Source: Cribrihabitans_A pelagius
GTDB lineage: Bacteria > Pseudomonadota > Alphaproteobacteria > Rhodobacterales > Rhodobacteraceae
Assembly (NCBI RefSeq): GCF_048820915.1
Contig: NZ_JBMERR010000004.1
Coordinates: 62,001 to 126,000 of the forward strand
Reading direction: 5' to 3'
DNA: 64,000 nucleotides
Both the position numbers and the translations under genes were made by a program. The notes beneath the pieces are model-generated. The model worked only from the letters and a program-made list of their open reading frames with translations. It was not told where the DNA came from and did no database searches. Below, piece by piece: positions 50,581 to 58,648 of the stretch (positions are counted from its first letter, which is position 1; each line of letters begins with the position of its first letter).

Positions 50581-51164
50581 AACGAGTGCGCCCCCAGGTC
50601 GAAGGCCCGCCCGGCGGTGAACTCGGTTTCCACCAGGCTGATCGAGATCACCTCGGCACCGTCCTGGCTGCCGCTGTGGTCGAGGAAGACCAGATCACCG
50701 TAATCATCGGCCATGGCACGCAAAACTCCCATCATCACCCGGGCATAGCCGGGCAGGCCAGGCTGACAGATCAGTTCGAACTGCCCCGGCGCCTGCTCCA
50801 CCAGCTCCAGCCCCGGCAGCTCCAGATCGGAAACCGCCAGCCGGGCGCGGTCCGGCAGGTCGTCCAAGGAATGCAAAAAATCAACGTAGTTCACCCCGCC
50901 AAAGCGGAGCAGGCGCCGAAGCGCCTCAAGCTGCGGGTTGGAGACCAGAAAGGTGCCAAGATCCTCCAGCATGCCGGGCAGCGGGCGCAGCAGCACCGCT
51001 TCCATCGCCGCCAGCATGCGGTTGGACTGATCATCGCTGTAATACAGCATCGCCTCGAAGTCGGTGAAGCCAAGTCCCGCCGTTTCCATCACCGCCTTCC
51101 AGCGGTCCGCGCCATAGGTACTGGTCACAAAAGCCTGGATCGCCCTGTTGATCAGACCGTGCAT
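50577..51164 (-). CDS. H-NOX-like (heme NO-binding fold) protein without usual heme ligands
   Basis: A 195-residue protein with the H-NOX start MHGLINRAIQAFV and the overall fold order. H-NOX proteins bind heme through a proximal His in a helix of the form F-L-x-x-x-D-x-x-H. Here the matching segment reads FLHSLDDLP, with Pro at about residue 104; the nearest His is at 98. The Y-x-S-x-R motif that holds the heme propionates reads FELICQPGLPG instead. Gene overlap with a GGDEF enzyme keeps the usual partner arrangement. Heme binding is doubtful and an alternative ligand cannot be excluded. Confidence 0.72.
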   Translation of the reverse strand: MHGLINRAIQAFVTSTYGADRWKAVMETAGLGFTDFEAMLYYSDDQSNRMLAAMEAVLLRPLPGMLEDLGTFLVSNPQLEALRRLLRFGGVNYVDFLHSLDDLPDRARLAVSDLELPGLELVEQAPGQFELICQPGLPGYARVMMGVLRAMADDYGDLVFLDHSGSQDGAEVISISLVETEFTAGRAFDLGAHSL

Positions 51165-51239
51165 GTTCTGGCCCCTCTTTACCCATGCCGCAGTTTTGGC
51201 GCGCGTCTCTTAAAAAAGGCCCAACAAAACGTCTTTGCC

Positions 51240-51259
51240 AGCGAATTTATTCGCTTTTT
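51240..51259 (+). terminator. Hairpin with T run upstream of H-NOX-like gene
   Basis: AGCGAA-TTTA-TTCGCT followed by TTTT on the plus strand. No plus-strand gene lies upstream, so it may instead be a structured site in the promoter region of the minus-strand H-NOX-like gene. A second inverted repeat, GCCGCCGCC with GGCGGCGGC, lies at about 51280-51309. Confidence 0.35.
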
Positions 51260-51429
51260 GCAGAGCGTCCCGCAACACGCCGCCGCCGCTTGGCCTCTTG
51301 GGCGGCGGCATCTTGCTTGCAGGCCGGGGCTCTAGTGCACCGGACGGCGCAAAGACGCAAGCCCGCGGCAGGCCGCAGGCTTGCAGGGCCGTCCCCGCGG
51401 ACGCCGGCCGGAAGGCAGCCGGAAACCGC

Positions 51430-52989
51430 TCAGAAGTCGGTGGGCGCGCCGCCTTCGGCTTTGCGGCGGGCCACGAATTCACCCAGCTCGTCGCGGATGC
51501 CTGCGTCGATCGGCGGCGCTTCGAACTCGTTGATGATCGCCTTGAACAGCTTGTGCGCGCGCTCCGCGGTCCAGGTCGCGCCCGCCGCCTCCCAGGCCTC
51601 GTAGTTGCGCCAGTCGCTCAGGAAGGGCTGGTAGAAGGCCTCGGTGTAGCGGTCCTGGGTGTGCTGGATGCCGAAGAAATGCCCCTCGTTGCCGACCTCG
51701 CGGATTGCATCCAGCGCAATCTCGTCGGGACCCGCTGCAGTGATCTGCGGCTGCATGTAGCGCTCGATCTGCTGCAGGATCTCGCAGTCCATGATGAACT
51801 TCTCCGGGCTGGCGATCAGCCCGCCCTCCAGCCAGCCGGCCGCATGGTAGACCATGTTGGTGCCCGATTGCACCGCCGCCCAGAGCGAGTTTGACGTCTC
51901 CCAGACCGCCTGCCCGTCCGGCACATTGGCAGCACAGACCCCCGAGGCGCGCATCGGCAGGCCATAAAAGCGCGCCATCTGCCCCGTCATCTGGGTCGAC
52001 CGCATGTATTCCGGCGTGCCGAAGGCGGGCGCCCCGGTCTTCATGTCGACGTTGGAGGTGAACGTGCCGATCACGCAAGGGGTGCCGGGGCGGACGTATT
52101 GAAACAGCGCAATTGCACAAAGGCTTTCGGCAATCGACTGCGCCACCGCGCCCGCCATCGTCACCGGCGCCATCGCGCCTGCGAGGGTGAAGGGCGAGAC
52201 AACAATGGCCTGCCCGCGCCGCGCCATGCGCAAACACCCGTCGATCATCGGGAAGTCGTGCTTCAGCGGCGAGGTGGAGTTGATGTTGGTATACATGTGC
52301 GGGCGCGCCTCGAACTCCGCGTGGCTGAGCCCGCCCGCGATGCGCACCATTTCCATCACGTCCTCGACCCGCTCCTTGCCGAGCGAGTAGGCATGCATCA
52401 CCTTGTCGGTGAGGGTCAGCTTGTCAAAGAGCACATCCAGATGCCGGGTCGAGGCATGCAGGTCCACCGGCTCCACCGGGTAGCCGCCGGCGAAATGGAT
52501 GCAGTTGAAATACTGCGTCAGCTTCAGCAGGTTGGCGCAATGCTCGCGGGTGCCCGGAACCTTCTTGCCCAGCGCCATATCCCAGTAGTTCGGCGGCGAG
52601 GAAACGTTGCCGAACAGCATGTGCTTGCCGCCGAACGGCAGCTCGCGGGCCGGGTTGCGCGGCGTGATCGAGAATTCGCGCGGCGCCTTGCCCACCATCT
52701 CCATCACGAAGCCGCGGTCCATCTTGACCAGCTCGCCCTCGACCTTCACGCCCGCCTGCTTGAAGATCTGGATCGCCTCGGGGTTCAGGAACAGGACGCC
52801 GATCTCCTCCAGAATGCGCATGGCACCGTCGTGGATCGCCTGCACCGCCTCCTCGCTCAAAGGTTCGGTCGGCCGGTCGGCGTTGACCGGTATCTGCCAA
52901 GGCATCTGCTCCAGCACCGCGCTGCCGCGCCGCGCCGCTGCCCCTGCCCGGCCGCCGCCGCGCTTTCTGCGAAGGCCTGTCTCTGTCAT
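51430..52989 (-). CDS. MttB-family (trimethylamine methyltransferase-like) protein
   Basis: A 519-residue TIM-barrel methyltransferase of the MttB superfamily. True TMA methyltransferase has an in-frame amber codon for pyrrolysine; this gene has none, so it belongs to the non-pyrrolysine group acting on quaternary amines such as glycine betaine or carnitine. Visible motifs include LSEEAVQAIHDGAMRILEEIGV, then YPVEPVDL, and NMVYHAAGWLEGGLIASPEKFIMD. ATG 52989 follows GGGAGGGG. It is monocistronic here with no corrinoid protein next to it. The substrate is not determined by sequence. Confidence 0.88.
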   Translation of the reverse strand: MTETGLRRKRGGGRAGAAARRGSAVLEQMPWQIPVNADRPTEPLSEEAVQAIHDGAMRILEEIGVLFLNPEAIQIFKQAGVKVEGELVKMDRGFVMEMVGKAPREFSITPRNPARELPFGGKHMLFGNVSSPPNYWDMALGKKVPGTREHCANLLKLTQYFNCIHFAGGYPVEPVDLHASTRHLDVLFDKLTLTDKVMHAYSLGKERVEDVMEMVRIAGGLSHAEFEARPHMYTNINSTSPLKHDFPMIDGCLRMARRGQAIVVSPFTLAGAMAPVTMAGAVAQSIAESLCAIALFQYVRPGTPCVIGTFTSNVDMKTGAPAFGTPEYMRSTQMTGQMARFYGLPMRASGVCAANVPDGQAVWETSNSLWAAVQSGTNMVYHAAGWLEGGLIASPEKFIMDCEILQQIERYMQPQITAAGPDEIALDAIREVGNEGHFFGIQHTQDRYTEAFYQPFLSDWRNYEAWEAAGATWTAERAHKLFKAIINEFEAPPIDAGIRDELGEFVARRKAEGGAPTDF

Positions 52990-53182
52990 GGTCCCCTCCC
53001 GCTGGTCCAATCTGGGTGTTCTAGACGCCCCACGTTGGACCGGGCGGGAGCCGGACTAGCTGTCCGTTCCCGACGTCTTCTGTCGTTTTTCTTTCAAGAA
53101 GCGGCGGAATTTTCCGATCCCGCCCGCGCCCTCTCAGAGCTCCGGACCGCGGCCTTCCCGGCTCCGGACCCGCGCCCTGCCC

Positions 53183-53872
53183 TCAGCGGTCGAGCCAGGC
53201 CGGGATATGGCCGATATCGGGCAGCACCGTATCGGCATGCGGCGCCAGCTCGTCGTGCAGCGCCATGCCGGTCAGCACAGCAATCCGGAGCATTCCGGCC
53301 GCCGCCCCGGCCTCCAGGTCGTGACAGCTGTCGCCCACCATCGCGGTGCGCCCCGGCGCAACCCCGGCGGCAGCGCAGAACGCCAGCAGCGGCTCCGGCG
53401 CGGGTTTGGCGCCGTGGCCGCTGTCACAGCCCGCGATGAAGGCAAAGCGGTCCATGATACCGGCCCGCTCCAGCTGGCTGCGCGCCGAAAGCTCGGCATC
53501 ATTGGTCATCACCCCAAGCTTGAGCCCGCGCGCCAGCAGGCCGTCGAGGAACTCCGCCAGCGGCACCGCGGGCGCAAGCTCCGCCTCTGCCGCGCTGTGT
53601 GCAAGGAACTCCGCCAGCTCCGGCGCTTCCATTCCGGGCACGAAGGGCGCCAGCACCGCCGCGACCTCGTCATTCGTACCGGCAATCACCAGACTGTCGG
53701 GGTTGAAGGCCCGGCGGTCCAGATCATAGCTGATCGCAGCCGCCATCGCCTCCTTGCGGTCCCGGTCGCCGCCCGAGAGGCGCTCCAGCACCCCCGCGGC
53801 CCAGCCGTTCCAGGTGGCGGCGAAATCGAACAGGGTTCCGTCCTTGTCGAACAGGAAGGCATCAACGGGCAT
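53183..53872 (-). CDS. HAD-family phosphatase (phosphoglycolate phosphatase-like)
   Basis: A 229-residue haloacid dehalogenase-type hydrolase. Motif I reads AFLFDKDGTLFDF at about residues 5-17, with the nucleophile Asp. Motif II is KLGVMTNDAELS. Motifs III and IV are in HGAKPAPEPLLAF and AMVGDSCHDLEAGAAAGM. A helical cap lies between motifs I and II. The family includes phosphoglycolate phosphatases that clear 2-phosphoglycolate, but the substrate is uncertain. Confidence 0.88.
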   Translation of the reverse strand: MPVDAFLFDKDGTLFDFAATWNGWAAGVLERLSGGDRDRKEAMAAAISYDLDRRAFNPDSLVIAGTNDEVAAVLAPFVPGMEAPELAEFLAHSAAEAELAPAVPLAEFLDGLLARGLKLGVMTNDAELSARSQLERAGIMDRFAFIAGCDSGHGAKPAPEPLLAFCAAAGVAPGRTAMVGDSCHDLEAGAAAGMLRIAVLTGMALHDELAPHADTVLPDIGHIPAWLDR

Positions 53873-53945
53873 GGGGTGTCCTTTGGCAGAAATGTGTCCG
53901 GCGCGGGCCCGCGCCGTCAGGCGCCACGCTACCCGCGGATTGCCG

Positions 53946-54230
53946 TCAGGTCCAGTTCACCTGCGCGCCGCCCGGCAGCGCCATCCGCGCCTGCATCGGC
54001 ATCTCGTAGGCCAGCCCCTGCGCGTCGCAAAAAGCCATCACCCAGGCGTCGTCCATCGTTAAGAAATCGAGCACCGAGCCGAGGAACTCCGGCTCCGCGG
54101 CACGCGCCCTGAGGTCGGCCTCGCTGGCGCCGGTTGCGCCCAGAAACACCGGCAGCAATTCATCATTTGCGGCCAGCCAGGCCAGCGCGGTCAGTGCCAG
54201 GGTCTCTGCTTTGTCGGCGGAAAGCTGCAT
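53946..54230 (-). CDS. DUF3572 family protein
   Basis: A 94-residue helical protein of a conserved alphaproteobacterial family. The signature is AETLALTALAWLAANDELLPVFLGATGASEADLRARA. ATG 54230 (MQLSADK) is used; GTG 54236 is an alternative. It is divergent from the PleD-like diguanylate cyclase with a 115-bp interval. This pairing is common in the family, but its biochemical role is unknown. Confidence 0.85.
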   Translation of the reverse strand: MQLSADKAETLALTALAWLAANDELLPVFLGATGASEADLRARAAEPEFLGSVLDFLTMDDAWVMAFCDAQGLAYEMPMQARMALPGGAQVNWT

Positions 54231-54345
54231 CTTCACCTTATTCCCGGCACATTGCTGCCAAATTAGTAAAAATCCGAAAGAGTTTCTTAACCAGTCTCAG
54301 AAAGACTTCCAAGCAGAGGAATTGCAAGGGGCGAAAGGATACCGC

Positions 54346-55767
54346 GTGCAAGGCACCATCCTGCTCATCGGCGCAGCCGGCACCAGCCGCATCATGCTGA
54401 AGGCTCAGCTTGCCGCAGCCTATTACGACGTCGTGCAGGCAGACACCGCGGCCGCGGCGCTTGAGGCCGCCCGCCGCTGCCGCCCCGACCTGGTGATCTC
54501 CGCGCTTGAGCTGCCCGACGGCAGCGCGGTCTCCCTCAAACAGGCGCTGAGCCACGAGGACGCGCTGGCCGGTCTGCCCGTCATCGCCGTCACCTGCACC
54601 GCTGCCCCGCAGGCGCGGATCGCAGCGCTGACGGCAGGCATCGACGACGTGCTGCAGCTGCCGGTCGACGAAGGGCTGCTGCAGGCCCGCCTGCGCGGCC
54701 TGATGCGCAGCGCCAGCAGCAGCGAGGAGCTGACCTTGCAGCGCGCCGCCTCGCAGGACTGGCTGCCGCCCCTGCCGGAGGGCGACCCGGCCGCGGCCTC
54801 CCCGGACTTGATCGCGCCTGCGCTCACCGCGGTGGTGACCAGCAGCAGCGCCAAGGCAGAAGACTGGAAGGCGGCGCTGGCGCAGGCCCTGCCGCACGCG
54901 ATCCGCTGCCACCCCTTCGGCGACATCCAGCCGCTGATGGACGCGCCGGTGCCGGAGGTCTTCGTGATCGGTCTCGATGCCGCCACCGCCGCCCCCGGCC
55001 TGCGCCTTCTGGCCGAGCTGCGCGCCCGCGCCGCCACCCGCCGCTCGGTGGTGATCGCCGTCACTGCCCCCGAGGACGCCCAGACCGCCGCAGAAGCGCT
55101 GGACCGCGGGGCCCATGATGTGCTGCACGCGGGCTTCGACGCTGCCGAGCTGGCGCTGCGCCTCTCCGCCCGGCTCACCCGCAAGCGCCACGACGACTGG
55201 CTGCGCGACAGCGTCCGCAACGGCTTGCGCGCCGCGGTGGAGGACCCGATGACCGGGCTCTACAACCGCCGCTACGCTACGCCCTTCCTGGACCGCGTCG
55301 CCCGCGGCGCCGAGGCGAGCGGCAGCAAGTTCGCGGTGATGCTCGCCGATCTCGACCATTTCAAGCGGATCAACGATCTCTACGGCCACCCGGCGGGCGA
55401 TGCGGTGCTGGTGGAAACAGCGCGCCGCCTTACCGCGGAGCTTGGGCCGCAGGACATGCTGGCGCGGATCGGCGGCGAGGAATTCATGATCGTCCTGCCC
55501 GGGGCGGCCGAGGCCGAGGCGAGCCTTGCCGCGCTGGCGCTCTGCAACGCGATCAACGCCACCCCCTTCGAGGTGCCCGGCGCCGATGCCCGGGTGGAGA
55601 TCACCATCAGCATCGGCGCGGTGATCGGCGGCGGCCCCAAGGGGCGGCGCCACCCGGCCGCGCGGCTGATCGAGGAAGCCGACCAGGCGCTTTATGACGC
55701 CAAACATGCCGGCCGCAACCAGGTGACACTCAGCCCTGCAGGCCCCGGCTGCACCGCAGCGGCCTGA
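54346..55767 (+). CDS. pleD: PleD-like response regulator / diguanylate cyclase
   Basis: A 473-residue protein with two receiver-like domains and a GGDEF domain (GGEEF at about 376-380). The start is GTG 54346 after AAAGGA. In the first receiver, the usual acidic pair is replaced (ILLIGAAGTS) and the phospho-acceptor position reads ISALELP with Ala at about 53, so it should not be phosphorylated. The second receiver keeps Asp at about 211 (VIGLDAA). The inhibitory site normally R-x-x-D reads GPQD, so feedback inhibition through Arg is lost. It synthesises cyclic di-GMP. Confidence 0.85.
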   Translation: MQGTILLIGAAGTSRIMLKAQLAAAYYDVVQADTAAAALEAARRCRPDLVISALELPDGSAVSLKQALSHEDALAGLPVIAVTCTAAPQARIAALTAGIDDVLQLPVDEGLLQARLRGLMRSASSSEELTLQRAASQDWLPPLPEGDPAAASPDLIAPALTAVVTSSSAKAEDWKAALAQALPHAIRCHPFGDIQPLMDAPVPEVFVIGLDAATAAPGLRLLAELRARAATRRSVVIAVTAPEDAQTAAEALDRGAHDVLHAGFDAAELALRLSARLTRKRHDDWLRDSVRNGLRAAVEDPMTGLYNRRYATPFLDRVARGAEASGSKFAVMLADLDHFKRINDLYGHPAGDAVLVETARRLTAELGPQDMLARIGGEEFMIVLPGAAEAEASLAALALCNAINATPFEVPGADARVEITISIGAVIGGGPKGRRHPAARLIEEADQALYDAKHAGRNQVTLSPAGPGCTAAA

Positions 55768-55887
55768 CCTGACGGCAGAAGGCGGCGCAATAACCTTCGC
55801 AATCAGGCGCGGGGAAAGCCGCCGTCCAGGCGGCTTTCCCCGCGGCGGCCTCACCAGCCGGCATCAACTGCGCCGCAAGGGCGGGCC

Positions 55888-56379
55888 TCAGCCCCCGCCC
55901 TCGCCCGCCTTGCCGCCTTTCCTGCCGCGCCGCTCCAGCCGCTCCTGCATCCGCCCGGCAAAGGCTGCGCGCTCTTCCGGCGTCATCGCGCGCACCTGCT
56001 CCACCCAGGCCTCCTGCATCGTCAAATGGAACCGGTGCCGCACCGCGGCCTGCTCCTGCAGCAGCCGCAACAGCTCCGCCGCTCCGAACGGCTCGCTGCG
56101 CAGCGCCGCGATCACCGCCTCCGCCTCGGCCCGGCGCCGCGCCGGGAAGCTGCCGTGTCCGCCGCCCGCCTCGCGGCGCAGCGCCGCCCGGGTGTCCCGG
56201 TCCAGCTCGCGGAAAATCATCGCCCCGACCGAGGGCGGCCTGTGCCAGCCCCGCTGGTGGCCCGCAAAGCGGATCGCCGTCCCGGCCGCCAGGCCGATCA
56301 CCGCCAGGTTCAGCGCCAGCGACAGCGCCAGCAGCCACTTCTGCCAGGGTTTCATGCCGGTCTTTCCTTTCTCGCTCAT
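55888..56379 (-). CDS. Spy/CpxP-like periplasmic stress protein (heavy-metal-sensor family)
   Basis: A 163-residue protein anchored by an N-terminal membrane helix (WLLALSLALNLAVIGLAAGTAI, about residues 14-35). The mature part is helical with the LTxxQ-type pattern of Spy/CpxP/ZraP-like proteins (MTPEERAAFAGRMQERLERRGRKGG). The N-terminal tail contains His residues (GHQRGWHRPP) that could bind metal. It overlaps the upstream gene as ATGA and is the third gene of the sigma-factor operon. It is likely a periplasmic sensor or chaperone in that response. Confidence 0.75.
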   Translation of the reverse strand: MSEKGKTGMKPWQKWLLALSLALNLAVIGLAAGTAIRFAGHQRGWHRPPSVGAMIFRELDRDTRAALRREAGGGHGSFPARRRAEAEAVIAALRSEPFGAAELLRLLQEQAAVRHRFHLTMQEAWVEQVRAMTPEERAAFAGRMQERLERRGRKGGKAGEGGG

Positions 56380-56828
56380 TGCAGATCCCCGTCAAGCACG
56401 ATGGCGAGGTCGAAGCCGTCGTAAGGCAGATCCGCCTCCGTTTCCGCGCTGCCGAGCCCTGCCAGCGCCACCGGGTCGGGCACGAAACCGGGCGGCGACA
56501 GCCCCAGCCACAGCCCCGCCACGCCTGCCGCCGCCAGCCCGCCCATCGCGGGCCAGCCGCCGACCGCGGCCGCAAGCTGGCGCCAGCCGGGCCGCCGGGA
56601 CGCGGGCCGCGCCCGTGGGCCCGCAGAGTCACAGCTGTCTCGCGCCCGGCGCTCCTGCGCCCAGCTTTCCTGCACCCGCGCGGCATCGCCCAATATCGCC
56701 GCCTCAAGATCCCGGGGCAGCCCGGGCCGCTGTGCGCGCGCCGCGGCGAACAGGCCGTCGAGCTCCCGCTGGCCCGTGCCGGACCCTGCGTCAGCACCCT
56801 TGCCGCTCCCCTTGTCCATGTCAGCCAT
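56376..56828 (-). CDS. Probable anti-sigma factor membrane protein
   Basis: About 150 residues; starts at 56834, 56828 or 56819 are all possible, and 56828 is shown. The N-terminal part (RELDGLFAAARAQRPGLPRDLEAAILGDAARVQESW) looks like a small anti-sigma domain. One membrane helix follows (MGGLAAAGVAGLWLGL), then an acidic C-terminus (DLPYDGFDLAIVLDGDLQ). It sits between an ECF sigma gene (overlapping by 8 bp) and a Spy-like gene, the classic place for an anti-sigma factor. No zinc His-Cys motif is visible. Confidence 0.7.
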   Translation of the reverse strand: MADMDKGSGKGADAGSGTGQRELDGLFAAARAQRPGLPRDLEAAILGDAARVQESWAQERRARDSCDSAGPRARPASRRPGWRQLAAAVGGWPAMGGLAAAGVAGLWLGLSPPGFVPDPVALAGLGSAETEADLPYDGFDLAIVLDGDLQ

Positions 56829-57402
56829 CGCCATACCCCAACTCTTCGCGCCGCCCGGCCAGAGCCGCCGCCAGCGCGCGTTTGCCCCGGGCAGTGAGAC
56901 TCTCCACCGCCTCGGTGCTGATGTCCATGATCCCGGCAATCTCCGGGTTCGAAAGCTCCTCCAGATGCCGCAGCACCACCGCCTGCCGCTGCCGCTCCGG
57001 CAGCTGCATCAGCGCCGCCTGCAGCGCGTCCCGGCGGGCGCCCTCCTGCAACTGCTCCGCCGCCGGGAGGCCCGGGTCCGGCGGTTCCGGCACCGCGTCG
57101 AGGTCGACATGGCCGCCGCGCGCGCGCCGCTTGCGGTCGATGCAGAGGTTCATCGCCACCCGGTAGAGCCAGGTCGAGACCTGCGCCTGACCCTCCTGCC
57201 ACCGCGGCGCAATCTTCCAAAGCCGCAGCATCGCCTCCTGGGTGATGTCCTCGGCCTCGGCCCGGTTGCCCAGCACCCGCATCGCGACCCCGAAGACCCG
57301 CGGCCCCAGGCGCCGGGTCAGCTCCGCCGCCGCGGCGCCGTCCCCGCCGGCAAAGCGCGCCAGCAGCGCCGCGTCGTCCAGCTCCCCCGGCGGCGCGCTC
57401 AT
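56821..57402 (-). CDS. RNA polymerase ECF-type sigma factor
   Basis: A 193-residue sigma-70 family factor. Region 2 reads RLGPRVFGVAMRVLGNRAEAEDITQEAMLRLW (about residues 30-61) and ends in STWLYRVAMNLCIDRKRR. Region 4 reads ALMQLPERQRQAVVLRHLEELSNPEIAGIMDISTEAVESLTARGKRAL (about residues 130-177). ATG 57402 gives the normal length. It heads an operon with a putative anti-sigma and a Spy-like protein. The signal probably concerns envelope or metal stress, by inference from the neighbours. Confidence 0.93.
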   Translation of the reverse strand: MSAPPGELDDAALLARFAGGDGAAAAELTRRLGPRVFGVAMRVLGNRAEAEDITQEAMLRLWKIAPRWQEGQAQVSTWLYRVAMNLCIDRKRRARGGHVDLDAVPEPPDPGLPAAEQLQEGARRDALQAALMQLPERQRQAVVLRHLEELSNPEIAGIMDISTEAVESLTARGKRALAAALAGRREELGYGDG

Positions 57403-57469
57403 CGCAGCCGGCCTCCGCGGGGGAGGCCGGCGCGTGTCGGGATTTGCCTTTTGCAGCACGTCCGGCCGA

Positions 57470-57973
57470 TCAGTTCTGCTCCGTCTCCATCTCACCCGCC
57501 TTTTCGTGGCCGGGCTTGCTGCCCCCGCCGCTGCGGTCCGCATGACGCTCGCGCGCCGCATCGAACTCCGCCTTCGACAGGCCGCCGCTGTTATCCTTAT
57601 CAGCCCGGTCGAACATCTTGCCCGCCCGGCGCGGCGACGGCAGCTCGGCTTCAGTCAACGCGCCATCGCCGTCGCTGTCAAAGCGTTCCAGCATCCGCGC
57701 GGCGCGGGTATCGGCCATCTGGCGTGCCTGGGCCTGCATCTCCGCAAGGGTCAGCTTGCCGTCGCCATCGGCATCGGCCTTGGCAAAATGCGCCTGTTTC
57801 AGCGCCTGCATCTCGGCCTTGGTGATCTCGCCATCGCCGTCGGCGTCGATCTCCCCGAAGCTCATCCCGGCGCCGTGGCCATGCCCATGATGGCCCGCGC
57901 CGGCCATCCCGGCGCCCGCGCCGATGGTTCCGGCAGCGGCAAGGATCATCGCGATGAATGCGGTATGTTTCAT
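57470..57973 (-). CDS. Secreted EF-hand calcium-binding protein
   Basis: A 167-residue exported protein. The signal peptide is MKHTAFIAMILAAAGTIGAGAG. After a His-Gly-rich stretch (GHHGHGHG) come four EF-hand loops: DADGDGEITKAE, DADGDGKLTLAE, DSDGDGALTEAE and DKDNSGGLSKAE. All have the acidic ligands in positions 1, 3, 5 and 12. GAGAGGAAAGAGC precedes ATG 57973. It is 67 bp upstream of the sigma gene in the same direction. It binds calcium, and the histidine stretch may bind other metals. Confidence 0.88.
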   Translation of the reverse strand: MKHTAFIAMILAAAGTIGAGAGMAGAGHHGHGHGAGMSFGEIDADGDGEITKAEMQALKQAHFAKADADGDGKLTLAEMQAQARQMADTRAARMLERFDSDGDGALTEAELPSPRRAGKMFDRADKDNSGGLSKAEFDAARERHADRSGGGSKPGHEKAGEMETEQN

Positions 57974-58177
57974 GTGCTCTTTCCTCTCGTCCTGCGGCAG
58001 CCCCGTGCTGCCCGTTACAAGAAGACAAACGCGCAGGACCCGCAAATCCGTCGCAGGCGGAAAGAAAAAAATCCGCCCTCCTTGCGGCATCCCGCCGCTG
58101 CGCCGCTGCGCGCCGTTTGCGCAGCGGGCCTCTGGCTGCGATGATCCGGGCGCAGCCCGCGCGAAGGAGCCCGCCGA

Positions 58178-58648
58178 ATGACCGCACCCCAGCCCCCTTC
58201 GGACGCAGCCGAGCGCCCCGCCCTGCCTGCGCTCGCCAAGGGCTGGCGGCGGCGCTGCCCGCGCTGCGGCGAGGGCGCGCTGCTGCACAGCTACCTCAAG
58301 ATCCACGAGTGCTGCGGCCACTGCGGGCTGGCGCTGCACCATGCCCGCGCCGACGATGGGCCCGCCTATCTCACCATCCTGCTGGTCGGCCACCTGATGG
58401 CGCCGCTCATGCATGTGGTCTATTTTGCCTGGCGCCCGGCGCCGCTTGTCACCTTTTCGGTCTTCGCGATTGGCTGTCTCGCCGCTTCGCTGTATCTTCT
58501 GCCGCGGATGAAGGGCGTGGTGGTGGCCTGGCAGTGGGCCCGCCGCATGCACGGCTTCGGCAGGGAGGCTCCCGCAGAGGCCGCCAGCGCGGGCAAAACT
58601 CCACCAGGCCCAGAGGCCGCGGCACAGGAAGGACAGGCAGACTCATGA
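58178..58648 (+). CDS. DUF983 family membrane protein
   Basis: A 156-residue protein. The N-terminal zinc ribbon reads RCPRCGEGALLHSYLKIHECCGHCGL with two Cys pairs. Two membrane helices follow (TILLVGHLMAPLMHVVYFAW and FSVFAIGCLAASLYLL). The family is near-universal in alphaproteobacteria and often sits by cytochrome oxidase or NUDIX genes; function unknown. The stop overlaps the ATG of the NUDIX gene (ATGA). The ribosome site AAGGAG precedes ATG 58178. Confidence 0.9.
   Translation: MTAPQPPSDAAERPALPALAKGWRRRCPRCGEGALLHSYLKIHECCGHCGLALHHARADDGPAYLTILLVGHLMAPLMHVVYFAWRPAPLVTFSVFAIGCLAASLYLLPRMKGVVVAWQWARRMHGFGREAPAEAASAGKTPPGPEAAAQEGQADS

Noticed and set aside
51430..52989. A pyrrolysine-containing trimethylamine methyltransferase
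   Set aside because: There is no in-frame TAG in the gene, so it belongs to the non-pyrrolysine MttB group.
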